A stretch of DNA of 64,000 nt from Acidobacteriota bacterium. Lineage in GTDB: Bacteria > Acidobacteriota > Blastocatellia > Pyrinomonadales > Pyrinomonadaceae. Positions 35,295-43,744 of the stretch are shown piece after piece. Made by a program: the position numbers and the translations under genes. The stretch spans positions 1 through 64,000 of the forward strand of contig JAHBSG010000019.1 in the NCBI GenBank assembly GCA_019639235.1, in the 5' to 3' direction. The notes beneath the pieces were generated by a model, which saw only the letters and a program-made list of their open reading frames with translations, was not told the DNA's origin and did no database searches. Numbering within the stretch: the stretch's first letter is position 1; the number at the start of each line of letters is the position of its first letter.

Positions 35295-36195
35295 CGAACC
35301 CGCGACTATAATTTCAGACGCTGACGTGATCAAACCGGCAAGGGCAAAAAGAGAGAAATTCGCCGAGCGGATCAATGAATTGATCGCCGCCGAGCGACCG
35401 TTGCGCGAACTTGCCGGCAATCTCTCGCGGGTTGCGAAATACGCCATCGACGAAGCGAACAGCCTTTCGCTCGAGCGGGTCGAGGTTCGGCTCCCTCGGT
35501 TGCCGAAAAAGCTCGATGGGTTTCGCGTCATTCACCTCTCGGACATTCACCATAGCCCGTTCACTTCGCTCGACCACATTCGCCGGGCGGTGAAGGTCGC
35601 GAACCGGCTCAAGCCCGATATGTTCGTGCTTACGGGCGACTACGTCTCTCACGAGCGCGAATACATCGAGCCTGTCGCCGAGGTTCTCGGCGGCCTGAAA
35701 GCCGAATTCGGCGTTCACGCCTGTCTCGGCAACCACGACCATTGGACCGACGCACCGCTTGTGGTTTCAGCCTTTCGGCAGTCGGGCATCAATATGCTGG
35801 TCAATGAAGGCCAGCGGTTCGAGGCTCGCGGGGCGGCGTTTTGGCTTGCCGGGGTTGACGACCACATGGTCGGCGAAACGGATCTTCCGGCGGCGATGAA
35901 GGGCTCGTTTCCGGACGAGTTCAAGCTCTTGCTTGCCCATAATCCGATCATTTTTCGTCAAGCGGTTCGCCGCGGCATCGATCTAACGCTTAGCGGGCAT
36001 ACCCACGGTGGCCAGGTCCGTGTCCGCACACGAACACCCAAGGATCGGCTTATTCCACGACGCCGGCTCTCGGCCGGGCTCCATCGCCGAAAGGATTCGC
36101 ACATTTACATCACCCGCGGCATCGGCACGGTCGTTCTTCCGGTCCGCTATCAATGCCCACCGGAGATATCTTTGCTTGAACTCAAAGCCGAATGA
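35284..36195 (+). CDS. Calcineurin-like metallophosphoesterase (YkuE type)
   Basis: A ~303-residue dimetal phosphoesterase. All five motifs are present: DIHHSP (~85), GDYVSH, GNHDHW, a LAHNP histidine and SGHTHGGQ. The order and the closing [14 protein letters not shown] strand match the YkuE/UDP-2,3-diacylglucosamine-hydrolase-like branch acting on lipid-linked or nucleotide phosphodiesters. No signal peptide is seen. The start is uncertain: TTG 35284 overlaps tyrS by 11 bases, but a GTG about 40 bases later is also possible. The stop overlaps the pgsA start (ATGA), so it is translationally coupled to phospholipid synthesis. Confidence 0.9.
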   Translation: METNEPATIISDADVIKPARAKREKFAERINELIAAERPLRELAGNLSRVAKYAIDEANSLSLERVEVRLPRLPKKLDGFRVIHLSDIHHSPFTSLDHIRRAVKVANRLKPDMFVLTGDYVSHEREYIEPVAEVLGGLKAEFGVHACLGNHDHWTDAPLVVSAFRQSGINMLVNEGQRFEARGAAFWLAGVDDHMVGETDLPAAMKGSFPDEFKLLLAHNPIIFRQAVRRGIDLTLSGHTHGGQVRVRTRTPKDRLIPRRRLSAGLHRRKDSHIYITRGIGTVVLPVRYQCPPEISLLELKAE

Positions 36196-36791
36196 TCCTG
36201 ACCATCCCCAATTTGCTCACATTTCTCCGAATGGCTCTGATCCCGGTCTTTGCCAGCCTTCTGTTTTACGGTAACAGCCATTGGGCACTGCTCGTCTTTG
36301 TCATCGCCGGTGTTTCGGACGGCATAGATGGCTTCGTCGCCCGTCGGTTCAAGCAGGAATCCGAACTCGGTACGATCATCGACCCGATCGCCGATAAGCT
36401 CCTCATGACGGTCGCCTTTATCGTGCTCTCGCTGCCGGGTGTTCTTGAACCGGTCCGCTTTCTGCCAGTTCCGTTTTGGGTAACGGCCGCCGTCATCGGC
36501 CGAGACGTTCTGATCATCACGGTCGCGGGTGCGATCAATATAATGACCGGCTTCAAGGGCTTCCGGCCCTCGTGGCTCGGCAAGCTGTCAACCTTCGTTC
36601 AGGTCGTTGCCGTAACGCTTGTCCTCGTCGCGGCGGTAACCGGGTATAGCTTCTATCTCCCGACAGTTTACTTCTTCGTTGTCCTGCTCGCGGTCGTCTC
36701 AGGGATTCATTACATCTTTCAGGTTGCAAAACTAATGAAAGAGGAAGAGGCCGCTAAGAAAGAGGATTCCGCACCTTCCGGCGAGCAATGA
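36192..36791 (+). CDS. pgsA: CDP-diacylglycerol-glycerol-3-phosphate phosphatidyltransferase
   Basis: A 199-residue inner-membrane CDP-alcohol phosphatidyltransferase, with about five transmembrane helices. The catalytic signature is complete: DGIDGFVARRF with ESELGTIIDPIADK (the D-G-x2-A-R-x8-G-x3-D-x3-D pattern). The opening [13 protein letters not shown] is typical of PgsA, which makes phosphatidylglycerol phosphate, the precursor of PG and cardiolipin. Assignment to PgsA over other family members rests on that N-terminus and overall length. The gene starts within the ATGA overlap of the phosphoesterase gene. Confidence 0.92.
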   Translation: MILTIPNLLTFLRMALIPVFASLLFYGNSHWALLVFVIAGVSDGIDGFVARRFKQESELGTIIDPIADKLLMTVAFIVLSLPGVLEPVRFLPVPFWVTAAVIGRDVLIITVAGAINIMTGFKGFRPSWLGKLSTFVQVVAVTLVLVAAVTGYSFYLPTVYFFVVLLAVVSGIHYIFQVAKLMKEEEAAKKEDSAPSGEQ

Positions 36792-36819
36792 AAAAGGCCG
36801 CCTCGTCTGAAGCGGCCCT
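36791..36819 (-). terminator. Intrinsic terminator between pgsA and the 3D gene
   Basis: GGCCGC and GCGGCC form a 6-base stem with a ten-base loop. On the minus strand it is followed by TTTTT. It lies just after the stop of the 3D gene (minus) and the stop of pgsA. Confidence 0.8.
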
Positions 36820-36840
36820 TGGTCATGTATGCCTTGCGAA

Positions 36841-37401
36841 TCACTGAGCGAGGCTCAGGCTGACCGTCCGGCGGCCAAAGCGGCGTGCTTCCGCACAGCT
36901 TGCCATCCAGATGTCGATCTTATTTCCTTTGATCTTTCCGCCGGTGTCGGCAACAAGGTATTCGCCCGAACGGCCGCCGCCATCGATATAGACCTTAGTT
37001 CCGAGCCGGAGCACACGCGGGTCGGCGGCGATGATCCCATTGCGGACCGTTGCACCGCTCGCGGTACGACCACGAAGGCAATAGGCGGTCGCAACAAAGC
37101 GGCCCTTGCTCGCACCTCGTGCACGCGAGGAGGCCGTCTTCTTAACAAGCTTGTTGCCTTCCTGTTCGGCTTCTTCTGCCTTTGCGGGTTCTTCCTTCTT
37201 CTCAACCGTCGGCTTTGCCGTTGCTTCTTTGTTGATCTTTGGTGTTTCTGCGGGAACTGCTTCTGCTGTCGGGATGTTCTCTTCTACCTGTTCTTCGATG
37301 TTAAAGTTCTCAGCCTTTTCGGTCGTCGTTTGTGCATAGACAAACACGACCAAAAGACTCAAGAGCGCCAAGAGCGCGCCCGATTTCAATAAATTTTTCA
37401 T
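36841..37401 (-). CDS. 3D-domain protein, likely cell-wall hydrolase
   Basis: A 186-residue exported protein. A signal peptide (MKNLLKSGALLALLSLLVVF) is followed by an acidic Ala/Glu/Lys/Pro linker (~25-95) and a 3D domain. The three aspartates are visible in order: IAADPRVLRLGTKVYI, EYLVADTGGKIKG and NKIDIWM. The fold is a double-psi barrel like that of MltA lytic transglycosylases and RlpA, acting on peptidoglycan. Two in-frame ATGs exist (37413 and 37401); I chose the second because the Lys-rich signal peptide begins there. Neither has a clear Shine-Dalgarno. The ~350-base upstream gap could hold a regulatory leader. Confidence 0.88.
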   Translation of the reverse strand: MKNLLKSGALLALLSLLVVFVYAQTTTEKAENFNIEEQVEENIPTAEAVPAETPKINKEATAKPTVEKKEEPAKAEEAEQEGNKLVKKTASSRARGASKGRFVATAYCLRGRTASGATVRNGIIAADPRVLRLGTKVYIDGGGRSGEYLVADTGGKIKGNKIDIWMASCAEARRFGRRTVSLSLAQ

Positions 37402-37754
37402 AAAACCAACCATTAAAAATTAAACTATCTCTTAAAAGTCAAAAATAGCGGATGTCACCGTGGAGAACAGCCACTATTCATAAATAAACATGACCCAATT
37501 ATCTATCGCCAAAACATTGGTTTCGGCTTGTCCCTCGGCATCGGCTTTGGAACACCTTAAAACCCTATCATCTAAAAAATGGCTTGTCTAGCCTCGAAAA
37601 GGGGTCAAAATAGCCACTGCCGGCTGCCGCCGAACGAAACTATTGTGCAAAAATACGCCGTTCTGTTAGACTATCGTCGCACTCGCGGGATGCCTTTCCG
37701 CCGGGTTCACCCTACGCAAGCGATTCTACTACCGATAAGTTGAGGCCCAACCAG
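37402..37754. other. Divergent intergenic region between the 3D and PilZ genes
   Basis: About 350 bases with no credible gene. The half nearest the 3D gene is AT-rich and must contain its promoter. I compared the minus strand by eye with the c-di-AMP (ydaO) riboswitch that controls some wall hydrolases, and the plus strand with c-di-GMP riboswitches, and found no convincing match. The last 15 bases before PilZ hold its TGAGG ribosome site. Confidence 0.5.
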
Positions 37755-38120
37755 ATGCAGGACAGACGCCAAGGCGGGCGATACGCCATATCTTTTCCCA
37801 TCCAGATCCGGTGGAAGGACGAGGCAGGAAACGAGGTTACCGAGGACGGCCTAACGGAGAACGTCGGCCCGGCCGGCACGCTCGTTTACCTTCCGCGGAA
37901 GCTCCCGACTGTCGGTTCAAAGGTGAACCTGACCGTAACCGAAAACCTTGACGACCCCGTGACCGTTACGGCCCAGGTAATCCGGCTCGAACGCAACGCC
38001 GCCCATCCGCAAGCAGCGCTCAACCTGGTCGAGGGCATGCGGAACTGGAAGAAAAAGGTCTGGGAGCTTGCCGCTGAAACTATCGCAGGCCAGGAGCCTG
38101 AAGAAACCGACGATTGGTAA
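37755..38120 (+). CDS. PilZ-domain protein, probable c-di-GMP receptor
   Basis: A 121-residue single PilZ domain. The c-di-GMP contact regions are recognisable: RRQGGRYAISFPIQIRW at the start supplies the Arg cluster (RxxxR), and the second loop reads NVGPAGTLVYLP where the consensus has (D/N)xSxxG, so the Ser is replaced by Gly. Binding may therefore be weakened. The remaining strands (KVNLTVT, VTVTAQVIRLE) fit the PilZ barrel. I start at ATG 37755, ten bases after TGAGG, instead of a TTG five codons earlier. A repetitive heptamer array follows immediately. Confidence 0.88.
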   Translation: MQDRRQGGRYAISFPIQIRWKDEAGNEVTEDGLTENVGPAGTLVYLPRKLPTVGSKVNLTVTENLDDPVTVTAQVIRLERNAAHPQAALNLVEGMRNWKKKVWELAAETIAGQEPEETDDW

Positions 38121-38123
38121 AAG

Positions 38124-38275
38124 AGTGAGCGGTGAGCTGTGAACAGTGAGCAGTGAGCAGTAAGCAGTAAGCAGTAAGCAGTAAGCAGTAAGCAGTAAGC
38201 AGTTAGAAGGCTAACAGCTTGATCCGAAAAATGACGTCCACAACTCTGCTTGCTGCTTACCTCACTGCTCACTTT
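38124..38275. repeat. Inverted heptamer repeat array
   Basis: From 38124 to 38206 there are about twelve tandem 7-base units: degenerate GTGAGCN copies, then CAGTGAG twice, CAGTAAG six times in a row (38158-38199) and CAGTTAG. After a short spacer, 38244-38275 carries the same unit inverted (TGCTTAC, TCACTGC, TCACTTT). The two arms can pair over at least 14 bases. It begins just after the PilZ stop and ends six bases before the next ATG. Confidence 0.92.
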
Positions 38276-38281
38276 TAACGT

Positions 38282-39463
38282 ATGAAAATTCTCGTACTCG
38301 GAGCGGGCCGCATGGGACATGGTGCGGCCTTTGATCTTGTCCACAACTCGCCGGGCGTTGAACAGGTAACGGTTGCCGATGCCGACCTGAAAAAGGCGGA
38401 GGCGGTCGCCGAGGCCGTCGGCACCTCGCGGATAGACGCCCATCATGTTGACGCCGCCAACCATTCGGACATAGCCCGCCTGATGACCGGCCACGACTCG
38501 GCCATCTCATGCGTCAATTATTGGTATAACGAGTCGCTTTCGCGAGCGGCGATCGAGACCCAAACCAACTTCTGCGATCTCGGCGGCAACAATTACGTCG
38601 TCGATGCCCAGCTTGCTCTCGACGATGATGCAAAGGCCGCCGGGATAAACATCATTCCGGACTGCGGCCTCGCTCCGGGAATGGTCTCGATCCTTGCAAT
38701 GCACGGCGCAGCCCGATTCGAGCGGCTCGACGAGATCCACATTCGCGTCGGCGGACTGCCGCAGCGGCCCGAACCGCCGCTCGATTACCAGCTCGTATTT
38801 TCGGTCGAAGGCCTTATAAACGAATACATCGAGGTCGCCCGCGTTATCCGCAACGGTGAGATAAAGGAGGTTCCGTCGATGACCGAGCTCGAATCGCTAG
38901 AGTTCGAGGGTTTTCCGCCGCTCGAGGCTTTTCAGACCTCCGGCGGCACTTCGACCCTGCCCGATACATTTCTCGGGAAGATCAAGGAGCTCGACTACAA
39001 GACCATTCGCTACGCCGGCCACTGTGAGAAGTTCAAGGCGATGATCGACCTCGGATTGTGCTCGAGTGAAGAGATCGTTGCCGACTTCGTCAAGGTGAAG
39101 CCCCGCAAGGTCTTCGGCGAACTTCTGCAAAAACACCTGCCCGCTGATGGCCCGGACTACGTACTCGTCCGGCTCGAATTCGTCGGAACGGGCTTGGCGG
39201 CCGGACCGCAGGCGTCCTCGCCTGCATCGCCGCAGGGCGGCGAAACCGCCCGTCTCCGCTACGACATCGTAGACAAGCTAGACCCCGAAACCGGCCTCTC
39301 GGCAATGATGCGAACGACCGCCTTTCCGGCATCGATCATCGCTCAGATGATGGCACGCGGCGAGGTCCTTGCCCGTGGAGCAACCCCGCAGGAAAAAGCT
39401 ATCGACCCGGAAAAATTTGTCGCCGAGCTCGCCCGGAGGGACATCCGGATCATGGAATCGTGA
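38282..39463 (+). CDS. Saccharopine-dehydrogenase-family oxidoreductase
   Basis: A 393-residue NAD(P)-dependent enzyme. The Rossmann motif opens the protein (MKILVLGAGRMGHGAAFDL), and the family marker PDCGLAPGM is near residue 125-133. This order matches saccharopine and lysine 6-dehydrogenase relatives, which act on amino-acid substrates; the exact substrate cannot be set. Near residues 305-317 the peptide AAGPQASSPA is encoded by a palindromic repeat (39199-39227) and looks like an insertion between strands VRLEFVG and RLRYDIVD. The ATG directly follows the heptamer array and lacks a clear Shine-Dalgarno. Confidence 0.88.
   Translation: MKILVLGAGRMGHGAAFDLVHNSPGVEQVTVADADLKKAEAVAEAVGTSRIDAHHVDAANHSDIARLMTGHDSAISCVNYWYNESLSRAAIETQTNFCDLGGNNYVVDAQLALDDDAKAAGINIIPDCGLAPGMVSILAMHGAARFERLDEIHIRVGGLPQRPEPPLDYQLVFSVEGLINEYIEVARVIRNGEIKEVPSMTELESLEFEGFPPLEAFQTSGGTSTLPDTFLGKIKELDYKTIRYAGHCEKFKAMIDLGLCSSEEIVADFVKVKPRKVFGELLQKHLPADGPDYVLVRLEFVGTGLAAGPQASSPASPQGGETARLRYDIVDKLDPETGLSAMMRTTAFPASIIAQMMARGEVLARGATPQEKAIDPEKFVAELARRDIRIMES
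39199..39227 (+). repeat. 29-base palindromic element inside the dehydrogenase-like gene
   Basis: GGCCGGA, CC, GCAGGCGTCC, TC, GCCTGCAT: identical to the helicase copy (11115-11143) at 25 of 29 positions. The stem GCAGGCG/CGCCTGC is perfect around TCCT. It is read in the same frame as in the helicase, giving AGPQASSPA here and AGEQASLPA there. Confidence 0.8.
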
Positions 39464-39556
39464 ATTCAGGTGTTCGGAGGTCGAGTGGCTCGGGCTCCCG
39501 GTACAGGGAATCCGGCAGGACACCGTTGATCCACTTCAATCGTCGGAGCGGGTAGG

Positions 39557-39598
39557 CAAAAGAACGGCCGAGAGGTCTCACTCCTCACGGCCGTTCTG
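39557..39598. terminator. Long-stem terminator between convergent genes
   Basis: AGAACGGCCG and CGGCCGTTCT pair perfectly, extended after one mismatch by GAGG/CTCC. On the minus strand TTTTGCC follows, fitting termination of the Spy-like gene; on the plus strand no T tract follows. It lies ~95 bases past the dehydrogenase-like stop. Confidence 0.75.
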
Positions 39599-39636
39599 TC
39601 AGGTGTTGGAGGGCACCTTTTGCAGTTAAGTGTGGG

Positions 39637-40203
39637 CTAGTTCACGGGCTTGGTCTCGCCGGCCTCTTTTTTCTTGAGAGACTCCTCGCGACGCTGCTGC
39701 CAACGCTGGCGGCGTTCCTGCATCCGCTGTTGGCGTTCGACCCGATTCTGCTCGATCTGCTGCTTCTGCTCGGGAGTCAGAACGGCTTCGACCTGAGTCT
39801 TGACGAGCTCTGCACGCTGGCGGGCCTGCGAACGGAGCTGCTCGGCTCGCTGCTTTTGGTCTTCGGTGATCGTGCCGTCGCGGCGGGCCTGCATGATGGT
39901 CCGCATCTCTTCGCGAACGGATTCGTCCGGCCGGTTCGCCTGCATGATGCCGCGGATCTGCTCTTTCTGAGCATCGGTTAGGTCAATGCCGCGAAGCCCG
40001 CGCATCGCACCGCCCCGCCCACCACGCATTCCGCCTTTGCCGCGCATTCCTTTTCCAAAGCCGTCCTTGCCGCCGCGGCGTTCGTAACGCTGGCCTTCCT
40101 TCTTGCCGCCGTCATCGGTGGTTTGTGCGGCCGCTGCTCCTGCAAGACCCGTTACGAGCACCGCACCGGCTGCGAGCGACACCAATTTGCTTCTCAATTT
40201 CAT
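39637..40203 (-). CDS. Spy/CpxP-like periplasmic protein
   Basis: A 188-residue exported protein. A signal peptide (MKLRSKLVSLAAGAVLVTGL, ending AAAAQ) is followed by a basic Gly/Arg-rich segment, then a helical domain with two LTxxQ motifs: LTDAQKEQI near residue 73 and LTPEQKQQI near 140. These mark the Spy/CpxP family, periplasmic chaperones or stress sensors. The last ~40 residues are Gln/Arg/Glu rich. The start at 40203 is set by a GAGGT site about eight bases upstream; longer in-frame extensions lack one. It is divergent from dxs across ~220 bases. Confidence 0.87.
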   Translation of the reverse strand: MKLRSKLVSLAAGAVLVTGLAGAAAAQTTDDGGKKEGQRYERRGGKDGFGKGMRGKGGMRGGRGGAMRGLRGIDLTDAQKEQIRGIMQANRPDESVREEMRTIMQARRDGTITEDQKQRAEQLRSQARQRAELVKTQVEAVLTPEQKQQIEQNRVERQQRMQERRQRWQQRREESLKKKEAGETKPVN

Positions 40204-40424
40204 ATTTTTGACCTCTATATCAAGTATTCGGATGATTTCCTTATCGCATTTCTTACGACAATGGCTTAGACGGAGCGTCTGAGCATTTAGCCGAAAAAAG
40301 CTCGTAAAGATGTGTAAACGAGCGCCCGCGAAAACCACATGGGCAAAACCGGCGAATTGAACATTGCCGAAATAAAAGGCTAAAATGCGGAGTTTGCGGA
40401 AATTAACCGGAACCACGGAGCTAA

Positions 40425-42356
40425 ATGCGTTTTTTGTCTGAGATCAATTCACCGGCCGACCTGCGGCAATTAAAGGTAGAAGACCTTCAAGAGGTCGCCG
40501 ACGAGGTCCGCCAGTTCATAATCGACACATGTGCCCGCATCGGCGGCCACACCGGAGCCTCGCTCGGTGCGGTCGAACTTGCGGTTGCGATGCACTATGT
40601 GTTCGATACACCGAACGACCGGCTCGTCTGGGACGTCGGCCATCAGGCATACGCGCACAAGATCTTGACCGGCCGCCGCGATAGCTTTCATACCATAAAG
40701 CAATACGGCGGGCTTTCAGGCTTTCTTCGTCGTGACGAGTCGGAATACGACACTTTCGGGGCGGGGCACGCCTCAACCTCGATCTCGGCCGCACTCGGCA
40801 TGGCGATCGCCCGCGACAAGCAGGGCGAGGATCATCACGTTTGCGCCCTGATCGGCGATTCGTCACTCGCGGGCGGAATGGCGATGGAGGCGATAAACCA
40901 GGCCGGCCACTTGAAGTCGCGGCTGATCGTCCTTTTGAACGACAATGAGATGTCGATCGCACCGGCCGTCGGTGCCTTGAATAGGTATCTGAACCGCATC
41001 AAGGAAGCGCAGAGCTATCAGCACCTGAAGGAAGAGATAGGCGACGCGCTCGAAAGCGTTCCCGGTTTTGGCCATAGCCTTCGCCGTGCGGCAAAGCATG
41101 TTAAGGATGCGATCGCCGCCGCGGTCCTTCCGGGTGCATTGGTCAACGAACTCGGCTTCAAATACATCGGCTACGTTGACGGCCATAATGTGCCGATGCT
41201 CGTCCGGGCGCTTGAAGAAGCAAAGAAGATAGACGACGGTCCGGTGATCGTCCACGCGCTGACCACCAAGGGCAAGGGCTTCCCGAACCCGGAAAGAAAC
41301 TATTACGCTTACCACGCGACCGGGCCATTTGACCCGAAGACCGGCAAGGCCGTTAAGACCTCGGCAGCACCCGCACCGACCTACACAAAAGTTTTCGGCG
41401 AAACGCTTTGCGAGCTGATGGACACGGACGACAAGATCGTTGCAATCACGGCCGCGATGCCGGACGGCACCGGGATCGACATGGCGCTCGAACGCCACCC
41501 GGAACGCTCGTTTGACGTCGGTATTGCTGAGCAGCACGCAGTCACATTCGCGGCCGGAATGGCGTGCGAGGGAATGAAGCCCGTAGCCGCGATCTATTCG
41601 ACATTTCTGCAGCGTGGCTTTGACCAGCTTATCCACGACGTTTGCCTGCAGGACCTAAATGTGACGTTCGGAATGGACCGTGCGGGTATTGTCGGCGCCG
41701 ATGGCCCGACGCACCACGGCCTGCTCGATATCGCATACCTCCGCGGCTATCCGAACATCGTGCTTATGGCGCCGAAGGATGAAGGCGAGCTTCGCGATAT
41801 GATGCACACGGCGATCGAGCACCCCGGGCCGGCGGCACTCCGCTATCCGCGTGGTAACGGCATCGGCGTGGACATTTCTGGCAAGCCGCAGCTCATCGAG
41901 ATCGGCAAGGGTGAGATCGTCCGCGAAGGCGAGGACGTCGCCATCATCGCTTACGGCTCAATGGTCATGCCGTCGCTCGACGCGGCGAAAACTCTCGAAG
42001 CCGACAGCATCAATGCGACGGTCGTCAACGCGCGATTTGTTAAACCGCTCGACGAAGCACTTCTCACCGAGATCGCCGAGACACACCGGCTCGTTATCAC
42101 GGTCGAAGAGGCTTATCTTGCCGGTGGCTTCGGCTCGGCGGTTCTTGAGCTTTACGAGCACAAGAATCTGCTCGAGGGGTTGCGGGTCGTGAGAATGGGC
42201 GTGCCGGACCGAATCGTAACGCACGGCGATGCAAAGTTGCTGCTCGCAAAGTACGGGCTCGATGCCGACGGCATTCACGAGAAGGTAAAAGTGACGCTCG
42301 CCGAGATACCGGCCTCGAAGAAGAGCTTGCGAACGCGGCTCCGGGCGGTAAAATAA
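40425..42356 (+). CDS. dxs: 1-deoxy-D-xylulose-5-phosphate synthase
   Basis: A 643-residue thiamine-diphosphate enzyme joining pyruvate and glyceraldehyde-3-phosphate, the first step of the MEP isoprenoid pathway. Domains are complete: GHQAYAHKILTGR near 70, the ThDP/Mg motif GDSSLAGGMAMEAIN with NDNEMSI, the transketolase-type central domain with GIAEQHAVTFAAGMA, and the C-terminal domain with VTVEEAYLAGGFGSAVLE. Length matches the family. An ACGGAG ribosome site precedes the ATG. No other MEP gene is in the window. It is followed by the DsbA-like gene after 21 bases, so the two may share a transcript. Confidence 0.97.
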   Translation: MRFLSEINSPADLRQLKVEDLQEVADEVRQFIIDTCARIGGHTGASLGAVELAVAMHYVFDTPNDRLVWDVGHQAYAHKILTGRRDSFHTIKQYGGLSGFLRRDESEYDTFGAGHASTSISAALGMAIARDKQGEDHHVCALIGDSSLAGGMAMEAINQAGHLKSRLIVLLNDNEMSIAPAVGALNRYLNRIKEAQSYQHLKEEIGDALESVPGFGHSLRRAAKHVKDAIAAAVLPGALVNELGFKYIGYVDGHNVPMLVRALEEAKKIDDGPVIVHALTTKGKGFPNPERNYYAYHATGPFDPKTGKAVKTSAAPAPTYTKVFGETLCELMDTDDKIVAITAAMPDGTGIDMALERHPERSFDVGIAEQHAVTFAAGMACEGMKPVAAIYSTFLQRGFDQLIHDVCLQDLNVTFGMDRAGIVGADGPTHHGLLDIAYLRGYPNIVLMAPKDEGELRDMMHTAIEHPGPAALRYPRGNGIGVDISGKPQLIEIGKGEIVREGEDVAIIAYGSMVMPSLDAAKTLEADSINATVVNARFVKPLDEALLTEIAETHRLVITVEEAYLAGGFGSAVLELYEHKNLLEGLRVVRMGVPDRIVTHGDAKLLLAKYGLDADGIHEKVKVTLAEIPASKKSLRTRLRAVK

Positions 42357-42377
42357 CTTTTAGATCTATTTGCTGTA

Positions 42378-43148
42378 ATGAAGAAACAAGAAAAGCCAAA
42401 AAGCGGAATGCCGCTCCTCATTATCGGCCTCGTTTTCGTGGCCGCAATCATCGGTGCGATCTATCTTTATAACTCTGGCTCCGGTTCGAGCTCGTCATCG
42501 ACTGCAACGAGCAATTCGACCGCGGCAAGGCCGACGCCGAACATGGCAAATGCCCCGGCCGGAGCTCCTATTGGCGTCAATGTGCTCGGGTCGCGGACGG
42601 CGGCTGTAACGGTCGAGGAGTTTGCTGATTATCAGTGCGGCGGCTGTGCGGCCGTTCATCCGGTGATGAAGGAACTCGCCTCGGCCTATGCCGGCAACCG
42701 AAATTTCCGGTTCATTTATCGTCATTACCCGCTCGCCATTCCCGCCCATGACAAGAGCTACGAAGCTTCGGTCGCGACCGAAGCGGCCGGCATGCAGGGC
42801 AAGTTCTGGCAGATGCAGGACCAGCTTTTCCGCAATCAGGCCGCTTGGACCGCGAACCAGAATTACCGGCAGATCTGGTCGGAATACGCGACGAACCTCG
42901 GGATGGACGTTCAGCGGTTTCAGGCCGACATTGCGGGTATCCAAACCAAGAACCGGGTTGATGCCGATATCCAACGCGGCCGGGCCCTGGGCGTAAGCTC
43001 GACCCCAAGCGTTTTCGTCAACGGTAAGCTTGTGCCGTTCTCCGAGCTGAATATCAATTCGCTCCGGCGGATCGTCGATGCCGAGATCGCGGCCGTGGCA
43101 AGTGCACAGCAGTCGAACTCGGCTCCCGCAGCAAACGCAAATAAATAG
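42378..43148 (+). CDS. Membrane-anchored DsbA-family thiol oxidoreductase
   Basis: A 256-residue protein with a cytoplasmic stub, one transmembrane helix (~13-31), a Ser/Thr/Pro linker and a periplasmic DsbA/thioredoxin domain. The redox centre is CGGC (Cys87, Cys90) in FADYQCGGCAAVHP, with a cis-Pro in SSTPSVFVNG. CGGC differs from the classic CPHC of DsbA and resembles BdbD/DsbA-like oxidoreductases. The VKOR gene starts two bases after the stop; VKOR can reoxidise such proteins, so together they form a disulfide-forming pair at the membrane. Confidence 0.93.
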   Translation: MKKQEKPKSGMPLLIIGLVFVAAIIGAIYLYNSGSGSSSSSTATSNSTAARPTPNMANAPAGAPIGVNVLGSRTAAVTVEEFADYQCGGCAAVHPVMKELASAYAGNRNFRFIYRHYPLAIPAHDKSYEASVATEAAGMQGKFWQMQDQLFRNQAAWTANQNYRQIWSEYATNLGMDVQRFQADIAGIQTKNRVDADIQRGRALGVSSTPSVFVNGKLVPFSELNINSLRRIVDAEIAAVASAQQSNSAPAANANK

Positions 43149-43150
43149 AA

Positions 43151-43615
43151 GTGTCCGAACAGGAAATTCCAGAATTTGAAACGCCCGGGCTGCGGAAATT
43201 ACCGTTAGCTGCGGGCGTTATTGCCCTCGTCGGGCTTGCGGATTCCGTTTATCTTTCGGTCAAGCATTTCACCGCCGAGCCGGTGCCGTGCAGCCTGGTC
43301 GAGGGCTGTGAGAAGGTTTTGACGAGCCCCTATGCCGAGGTCGCAGGCGTGCCGATCGCGGCGGCGGGGGCTTTAGCGTATTTCGCTGCCTTCGCTTTAG
43401 CAGTATTGGCAGCCTATGGCGATGGCAGAGCTTGGAAGATGTTTGGCGGTTTGGTCACCGCGATGGCGGGCTTTTCGCTTTGGCTTATTTTCCTGCAAGC
43501 CTTCGTTATCGGGGCTTTTTGCCAGTTTTGCCTGATATCAGCGGCGACCTCGCTCACGCTTTTCCTGATCTTTATCGCCTCGGCCCTGGTTAAGAAAAAA
43601 ACATCTCTTGAATAG
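43151..43615 (+). CDS. Vitamin K epoxide reductase (VKOR) family protein
   Basis: A 154-residue inner-membrane protein with four helices and a GTG start. Both cysteine pairs of bacterial VKOR are present: Cys47 and Cys53 in the periplasmic loop, and the quinone-facing FCQFC pair, Cys124 and Cys127. The conserved P...G loop (SPYAEVAGVPIAAAG) is also visible. By family it draws electrons from DsbA-like proteins into the quinone pool, replacing DsbB. The partner DsbA-like gene lies two bases upstream, so function and operon agree. Some bacteria fuse the two; here they are separate. Confidence 0.95.
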   Translation: MSEQEIPEFETPGLRKLPLAAGVIALVGLADSVYLSVKHFTAEPVPCSLVEGCEKVLTSPYAEVAGVPIAAAGALAYFAAFALAVLAAYGDGRAWKMFGGLVTAMAGFSLWLIFLQAFVIGAFCQFCLISAATSLTLFLIFIASALVKKKTSLE

Positions 43616-43744
43616 GTGAAACCGCTTTCGGGCCTCAAACGAAAACTAGTTATGAACGGGAAATGAGCCGCCCGGAAGGCCCGTTTCCACTTGGCAAGAT
43701 ACTTTGAAATAAGGTAGCTTAAATATTATTAAGAATACCGAATA

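Noticed and set aside
37402-37754. c-di-AMP (ydaO) riboswitch upstream of the 3D gene, or c-di-GMP riboswitch upstream of PilZ
   Set aside because: Tempting because cdaA and PilZ are present, but the conserved cores of both classes could not be found on the relevant strand. A covariance-model search would settle this.
38124-38275. CRISPR array
   Set aside because: The units are seven bases with no unique spacers, and no cas gene is present.
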